Assembly (NCBI GenBank): GCA_900557505.1
Contig: USTC01000013.1
Span: forward strand, 1 to 10,998
DNA from: an uncultured Collinsella sp.
GTDB taxonomy: Bacteria; Actinomycetota; Coriobacteriia; Coriobacteriales; Coriobacteriaceae
Length of the DNA: 10,998 nt
Direction of reading: 5' to 3'
Made by a program: the position numbers and the translations under genes. Below the pieces are notes generated by a model. That model searched no databases, was not told where the DNA came from, and worked only from the letters and a program-made list of their open reading frames with translations. Below, piece after piece: positions 7,024 to 10,998 of this stretch. Numbering within the stretch: the first letter of the stretch is position 1; each line of letters begins with the position of its first letter.

Positions 7024-8211
7024 ATGAACGCCACGGTTGTGATCCCAACATATTGGGCGGGCGATGATACCCAAGCAAACGCTCCCGGCACCTACGATCA
7101 CTCGACGTCGCTCAATTCCGCCAACCCGGAGCTCGATCGCTGCCTGACTTCGCTCGAACAGGTGCGCGACATTCCGCGCATCATTCTCTTGGTGGTCTGT
7201 CCGGTTTCCGCCACGGCCGACGTATCCCATCGCGTGCACGAAATCGTTAATGCGCATCCCACACTTAAGGTCACCATCGTTACCAATACTCAGGCTTCGC
7301 GTGTTGCCGACCGCGTGGCACAGATTGCGCCCAAAGGCTCGGGCGAGTGCGTGAGCCTGCGCGGCTACGGCGCCATCCGCAACATGGGTCTTGCCTGCGC
7401 GGCGGTGCTGGGGCACGACGCGGTCGTGTTTTTGGATGACGACGAGACCGTCATCGATGCCGACTTTATGAAGCGTGCGACCTATGCACTGGGTCAACAG
7501 ACGCGTCAGGGCCTGCCGATTTTAGTCAAGAGCGGATACTTTTACGATCGCGACGGGTCGCCGCTGGCTCCCACGGACAAAGTGGGCATTTGCCATCGCT
7601 GGTGGACCAAGCGTATCGAGTTCAATCGCTGGATGAAAAAGGCGCTCTCGGGCACCCGCATCTCGCGCTCCAATTACGTGTGCGGCGGCCTGATGGCCCT
7701 GCACGCCCGCGCCTTTACGCGCGTGGCCTTCGACCCGTTTATCACCCGCGGCGAGGATCTGGACTACCTGTTTAACATGCGCATGTTTGGCTATGACGTG
7801 TGGTTCGACAACGAGTGGACCGTACGCCACCTGCCGCCCGAGTCCGAGAAGCGCTCGCCGCGCTTTATGCAGGACGTGTACCGTTGGTACTACGAGCGGG
7901 CCAAGCTGACGTTCGCTGCGCACCAAAAGGAGCTCATTCCGGTTACGGCCGCATCACTCATGCCCTATCCGGGTCCGTGGATCTCGCGCGAGCTCGACGA
8001 CCGCGTGCGCAAGACCGCCATGGTTCGCAGCATGTTTACCCGCGAGCACGAGGGGTATCTGCGCATCTGGCGTCACGGTATTGACGAGGCCAAGACCTAT
8101 GCCCGCCAAAACGCCGCAAGCTACCTGCGTTTTCAGAGTTTCTGGCCCAAGATCATGGACGAACTTTGGCGCGACGCACAACTGATTAGCATCCTGGAGG
8201 GGGCTGAATGA
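7024..8211 (+). CDS. GT-A fold glycosyltransferase (family 2-like)
   Basis: A 395-residue glycosyltransferase, expected to move a sugar from a nucleotide donor to a glycan or lipid acceptor at the cytosolic face. The opening strand ATVVIPTYW (3-11) is the nucleotide-binding start of a GT-A fold. GAIRNMGLACA (about 117-126) and VVFLDDDETV (D138-D139-D140) supply donor and metal binding, NYVCGGLMAL is the usual acceptor-side strand, and RGEDLDY (E244, D245) is the probable catalytic-base ED motif. The C-terminal third is helical, with basic and aromatic residues and no evident membrane helix. The insert at residues 13-40, before the first long helix, is longer than in simple family 2 enzymes. 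The TGA overlaps the next ATG (ATGA, 8208-8211), so it is translationally coupled to a histidine kinase. This is an unusual pairing that suggests a shared envelope or glycan-related task. Donor and acceptor are unknown. Confidence 0.85.
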   Translation: MNATVVIPTYWAGDDTQANAPGTYDHSTSLNSANPELDRCLTSLEQVRDIPRIILLVVCPVSATADVSHRVHEIVNAHPTLKVTIVTNTQASRVADRVAQIAPKGSGECVSLRGYGAIRNMGLACAAVLGHDAVVFLDDDETVIDADFMKRATYALGQQTRQGLPILVKSGYFYDRDGSPLAPTDKVGICHRWWTKRIEFNRWMKKALSGTRISRSNYVCGGLMALHARAFTRVAFDPFITRGEDLDYLFNMRMFGYDVWFDNEWTVRHLPPESEKRSPRFMQDVYRWYYERAKLTFAAHQKELIPVTAASLMPYPGPWISRELDDRVRKTAMVRSMFTREHEGYLRIWRHGIDEAKTYARQNAASYLRFQSFWPKIMDELWRDAQLISILEGAE

Positions 8212-9551
8212 TCGACCGCCGCGCCCAGCGCGATAATTCAATTTCAATCTTTCGCATCATCGCCGTTGTCTGCGCCGTTTGCGTGTTGGTGTACTTTATC
8301 TTTGCCCTGGCGACTGGCATTGAGCCGATTGCCACGGTGATCGCCTGTGCGCTGCTGTGCATCTTCCTGTGCATCTTTATCTTTTTGACGCTCAATCCCG
8401 ATTCGGTACGCTCCCAGTACACCGAGGAGACGCTTTCGGTTGCCTCGGCCATGCTCGAGGACATTAAGGGCGGCCTGACGCAGGAATCGGCGCTTTTGGT
8501 GTGCCGGCGTATCCTGCCCGAGACACGTGCCATGACCGTTGCCATCACCGATGAGGGCAACGTGCTGGCCTGCGTGGGCGAGTTCGAGGAAAAGCTGCTG
8601 CCCGATTCGCCCATCCATACGCTTGCCACGCGCTACGTCATTGAGCACGGCATCGTGCAGTCGTTCAACCGCGTGGTGGACGTGGTGGGTGCGGATGGCT
8701 CGCACAACCATGTTCCCGCCGGCATCATCGCGCCCATCAAGGTGGGCGACCGCACCGTCGGCACGCTCAAGTTCTACTACAAGACCCCGCGCGCCGTCGA
8801 CCGTACCCAGTATGCGCTCGCCTCGGGTTTTGCCGAGATCCTGTCCACGCAGCTCGCCATCCACGAGCTCGAGGTGCAAAAGGAACTCACGGCCCGTGCC
8901 GAGGTGCGTGCCCTGCAGGCGCAGATCAATCCGCACTTTCTGTTTAACACGCTCAACACCATCGCGTCGTTTACGCGTACCGACCCGCTGCGTGCCCGCG
9001 AGCTGCTGCGCGAGTTCTCCTCGTTCTATCGCGCCACGCTCGACAACTCGGGGTCGCTTATCCCGGTCTCGCGCGAGGTTGCCCAGACCAAGCGCTACCT
9101 GACGTTTGAGAAGGCGCGCTTTGGCGAGGACCGCGTACTGGCGACCTTCGATGTCTCCGAGGATGTCGAGGACACGTTGGTCCCGGCCTTTGTAATCCAG
9201 CCCATTGTCGAGAACGCCGTGCGGCATGGCATGGGCGATGGCGATGCCCTGCAGATCGATGTGACCGTCCATCAAGACGGCGACGACGCAATCCTGATTG
9301 CCGTGGCCGACAACGGCGTGGGCATGGACGAGGGCACCGCCGCCAGGCTGTTTGATGAGCGCTCCGCCCGCCCCGATGCCAGTTCCCCGCAAGGCGGCGG
9401 CGCCGGCGTGGCCATGCACAATATTTCTGAGCGCATCCATCGCTTTTATGGACCGCACTCTTATACGCGCGTCGAATCGGCGCCGGGCAAGGGCACCAAA
9501 GTGCTCCTGCATCTTGATTTGTCAGAGAGCATCTTTGACATTCAAGAGTAA
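8208..9551 (+). CDS. LytS-type GAF sensor histidine kinase (intact paralogue)
   Basis: A 447-residue membrane sensor kinase that would autophosphorylate and pass phosphate to the LytTR regulator downstream. Two N-terminal helices (about 16-36 and 41-62) with a very short outside loop are followed by a cytosolic GAF-like domain (about 75-220), a linker (ELEVQKELTARAEVRALQ), the acceptor box QINPHFLFNTLNT with H243, and a HATPase domain with N-box IVENAVRHG (N336) and G-box ADNGVGM (D368-M373), then a glycine-rich lid near 397-403. LytS proper has a multi-helix 5TM-LYT sensor; here only two helices remain, so the GAF domain is probably the main sensor of an intracellular or membrane-linked signal. 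GGAGG at 8196-8200 lies inside the glycosyltransferase end and serves this ATG. It is collinear with the broken kinase at 2290-3680 and supplies the template for that repair. Confidence 0.93.
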   Translation: MIDRRAQRDNSISIFRIIAVVCAVCVLVYFIFALATGIEPIATVIACALLCIFLCIFIFLTLNPDSVRSQYTEETLSVASAMLEDIKGGLTQESALLVCRRILPETRAMTVAITDEGNVLACVGEFEEKLLPDSPIHTLATRYVIEHGIVQSFNRVVDVVGADGSHNHVPAGIIAPIKVGDRTVGTLKFYYKTPRAVDRTQYALASGFAEILSTQLAIHELEVQKELTARAEVRALQAQINPHFLFNTLNTIASFTRTDPLRARELLREFSSFYRATLDNSGSLIPVSREVAQTKRYLTFEKARFGEDRVLATFDVSEDVEDTLVPAFVIQPIVENAVRHGMGDGDALQIDVTVHQDGDDAILIAVADNGVGMDEGTAARLFDERSARPDASSPQGGGAGVAMHNISERIHRFYGPHSYTRVESAPGKGTKVLLHLDLSESIFDIQE

Positions 9552-9623
9552 AATAAAAGGCTATGGGCTCAACGCCAAGCGGCGGATGCCCAGCGTAGTT
9601 TGTTGACGAAAGGTTTAATCCCT

Positions 9624-10340
9624 ATGCTGCGTGCGATGATTGTGGATGATGAGGCCCCGGCCCGTTCGGAACTTCGCTTCTTGCTCGAGCAGACGGGCAA
9701 GATCGGCACGATCACTGAGGCGTCGAGCGTCCGCTCCGCCATTGAGATGCTGATGGAAAGCCGCGTCGATGTCGTCTTTCTCGATATCTCGATGCCCGGC
9801 GCTTCTGGTCTGCAGCTTGCCGAGGCGCTACATAAGCTTAAGAATCCGCCGGCGATTGTGTTTGTGACCGCGTATAGCGATCATGCCGTCGAGGCGTTCG
9901 ACGTAGATGCCGTCGATTACCTCATGAAGCCGGTTGAGGAGGCACGCCTGGATCGCGCGATCGAGAAGGTCATGCAGCACGCCAAGCCCGTCACGGACAG
10001 CAAAGCCACCATCGAGCGCATTCCGGTGGAAAAGGGCGGCCGTAAGGTCCTCATTCCCGTGGATGACATTCGCTTCATCATGGCCAAGGACGATTACTCC
10101 TGTATCTATACCGTCGATGATCGTTTTCTATCGACGACTTCGCTGGCGCAGTTCGAGGCCAAGCTTTGCGACTTTGGCTTCTTTCGCGTTCATCGCCGCT
10201 ATATCGTCAACTTGGCGTGCGTCACAGATGTCGAGACGGTGCCCTCGGGCGCTATCCAACTGGGCATTACGGGCGTCGACGAACGCGTGCCGGTCTCGCG
10301 CCGCCGCGTTGTGCCGCTCAAGAAGGCCCTGAGCCTCTAG
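9624..10340 (+). CDS. LytTR-family response regulator (partner of the intact kinase)
   Basis: A 238-residue DNA-binding response regulator. The receiver has D8-D9, phospho-acceptor D54 in FLDISMPG, T82 in FVTAYSD and K102 in MKPVE. The LytTR domain (about 130-236) has the strand GGRKVLIPVDDIRFI, FFRVHRRYIVNL (H190, R191) and the closing RVPVSRRRVVP. ATG 9624 is chosen because it gives the usual short N terminus before MIVDDE; AAAGG at 9609-9613 lies 10 nt upstream, rather far, and ATG 9636 is a possible alternative. It follows the kinase by 72 bp, within which GGGC and GCCC segments (about 9566-9592) can form a small hairpin. Its sequence is close to the regulator at 3719-4453 throughout, so the two may recognise related DNA sites and cross-regulate. 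Confidence 0.93.
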   Translation: MLRAMIVDDEAPARSELRFLLEQTGKIGTITEASSVRSAIEMLMESRVDVVFLDISMPGASGLQLAEALHKLKNPPAIVFVTAYSDHAVEAFDVDAVDYLMKPVEEARLDRAIEKVMQHAKPVTDSKATIERIPVEKGGRKVLIPVDDIRFIMAKDDYSCIYTVDDRFLSTTSLAQFEAKLCDFGFFRVHRRYIVNLACVTDVETVPSGAIQLGITGVDERVPVSRRRVVPLKKALSL

Positions 10341-10347
10341 CACGCTG

Positions 10348-10394
10348 GCCCCGCAGCCCTGTAGACAATTGTCTGCGGAGCCGTGGGGCTTTTT
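10348..10394 (+). terminator. terminator after the second regulator, with an internal palindrome
   Basis: GCCCC (10348-10352) pairs with GGGGC (10385-10389) and is followed by TTTTT at 10390-10394. Inside it, GCAG and CTGC pair, and AGACAATTGTCT (10363-10374) is a perfect 12-bp palindrome at the tip. The stem has an asymmetric bulge, so it may be moderate in strength. TATATA at 10396-10401 just after it could be a -10 box for the next gene, with TTGTCT at 10369-10374 too far away (21 bp) to be a good -35. Confidence 0.65.
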
Positions 10395-10430
10395 GTATAT
10401 ACGTCGAATTGGTTTTGAAGAAGGGATCCC

Positions 10431-10898
10431 ATGAACAGTGCAAGCGCCAAGCGCATCGACATCATCTCGGACACCCACGGCTATCTTTCGCCCGCGCTTC
10501 TGGACGAGCTCAAGGGCGCAGATTTGATCATCCACGCCGGAGACCTCACCTCAGAGATGGATTACGAGCATCTATGCACCATCGCCCCCGTGCGAGCGGT
10601 CCTAGGAAACAACGACTACTACCGCGACTACGGTCCGGATGTGGACCGTCTGGCCATCTTCACCTACGAAGGCCTCAAATTCGCCGTAGCCCACTACCGT
10701 GAAGACCTGCCCGTGGGATCCGTAGACGTAGCCATCAACGGTCACACCCACGTAACCAAAGAAGCCCAAGTGGGCCGCTGCCTGGTCCTCAATCCTGGCA
10801 GCGCCAGCTACCCCAGAGGCACCAGAGGCCCCACCATGGCCAGAATGCTCGTCAAGGACGGCAAGATCCTGAGCACCAAGTTTATTGACTTGGACTAA
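10431..10898 (+). CDS. YfcE/MJ0936-family metallophosphoesterase
   Basis: A 155-residue cytosolic calcineurin-like phosphodiesterase, the usual length for this small family. Metal-binding motifs are complete and in order: SDTHG (D14, H16), HAGD (D38), GNND (N60, D62), H88 in VAHYRED, and NGHTH (H105, H107). The NPGSASYPRG segment near 121-130 is typical of YfcE-like proteins. Members hydrolyse artificial phosphodiesters, and the physiological substrate is generally unknown. ATG 10431 follows AAGGG at 10421-10425. AAG start-proximal codons give a short polar tail before the first strand. The gene uses AGA arginine codons three times and GTA valine codons at least four times in its second half, rarer choices in the neighbouring genes. 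It is bounded by terminators on both sides, so it is probably its own transcript. Confidence 0.9.
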   Translation: MNSASAKRIDIISDTHGYLSPALLDELKGADLIIHAGDLTSEMDYEHLCTIAPVRAVLGNNDYYRDYGPDVDRLAIFTYEGLKFAVAHYREDLPVGSVDVAINGHTHVTKEAQVGRCLVLNPGSASYPRGTRGPTMARMLVKDGKILSTKFIDLD

Positions 10899-10905
10899 CT
10901 GCAAC

Positions 10906-10940
10906 AAAAACGGGGGATGCACAACGCATCCCCCGTTTTT
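10906..10940 (+). terminator. perfect bidirectional intrinsic terminator
   Basis: AAAAACGGGGGATGC (10906-10920) and GCATCCCCCGTTTTT (10926-10940) are exact inverse complements, a 15-bp stem over the 5-nt loop ACAAC. T runs on both strands mean it can stop transcription from either side. It begins 7 bp after the phosphoesterase stop codon. Confidence 0.93.
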
Positions 10941-10998
10941 CTTTCAGCAAAAGGCAGAGCTTCGGCGACAACCTTAGACAACCCCGCCGAGGAGAACG
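10941..10998. other. window end, no gene recognised
   Basis: These 58 bases hold no visible gene. GAGGAG at 10989-10994 resembles a ribosome binding site and could serve a + strand gene starting just outside the window. Confidence 0.25.

Noticed and set aside
8244..9512. Long open frame on the minus strand (422 codons) opposite the second kinase
   Set aside because: Its composition (His/Arg/Gly/Asp-rich) and lack of motifs fit an antisense shadow; the + strand kinase is unambiguous.
1..10998. CRISPR arrays, tRNA or rRNA genes, insertion sequences, phage or defence genes
   Set aside because: No repeat-spacer pattern, cloverleaf, transposase or defence-type domain was seen on either strand.

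Overview
The window reads as chromosomal DNA of a high-GC Gram-positive gut bacterium, most likely a Coriobacteriia member close to Collinsella. This is inferred from GC-rich codon use, strong AGGAGG-type ribosome binding sites, and the mix of families (UMF1 transporter, short GAF-containing LytS-type kinases, LytTR regulators). No rRNA or other taxonomic marker is present. All recognised genes lie on the + strand, and no tRNA, rRNA, CRISPR array, insertion sequence or phage gene was seen.

Layout. (1) 1-2178: the C-terminal part of an APC-superfamily amino-acid permease, then a metal-dependent amidohydrolase with a complete ligand set; together they look like an uptake-and-hydrolysis pair. 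A good intrinsic terminator follows at 2236-2263. (2) 2290-4453: a two-component module made of a membrane GAF histidine kinase and a LytTR response regulator. The kinase gene is broken by a one-base loss near 3070-3073, which separates the phospho-accepting histidine from the ATPase domain. (3) 4545-5489: a zinc-dependent phospholipase C-family protein with no signal peptide. (4) 5591-6841: a UMF1/Atg22-like major facilitator. (5) 7024-10340: a second, intact module. A GT-A glycosyltransferase overlaps a second GAF histidine kinase by ATGA, followed by a second LytTR response regulator. A strong terminator hairpin sits immediately before the glycosyltransferase ribosome binding site. (6) 10431-10898: a small YfcE/MJ0936-type metallophosphoesterase, closed by a perfect 15-bp bidirectional terminator at 10906-10940.

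How it may work together. The two kinase/regulator pairs are clear paralogues of each other. They flank genes for lipid or headgroup hydrolysis, small-molecule transport and glycan transfer, which suggests an envelope-related regulatory island. The firmest link is the glycosyltransferase, co-translated with the second kinase. The most unusual points are the disrupted first kinase beside an intact regulator, the duplicated short (two-helix) kinase design, and the fact that both kinase-containing operons start directly after an intrinsic terminator with no room for a promoter in between, so they may depend on read-through or antitermination.
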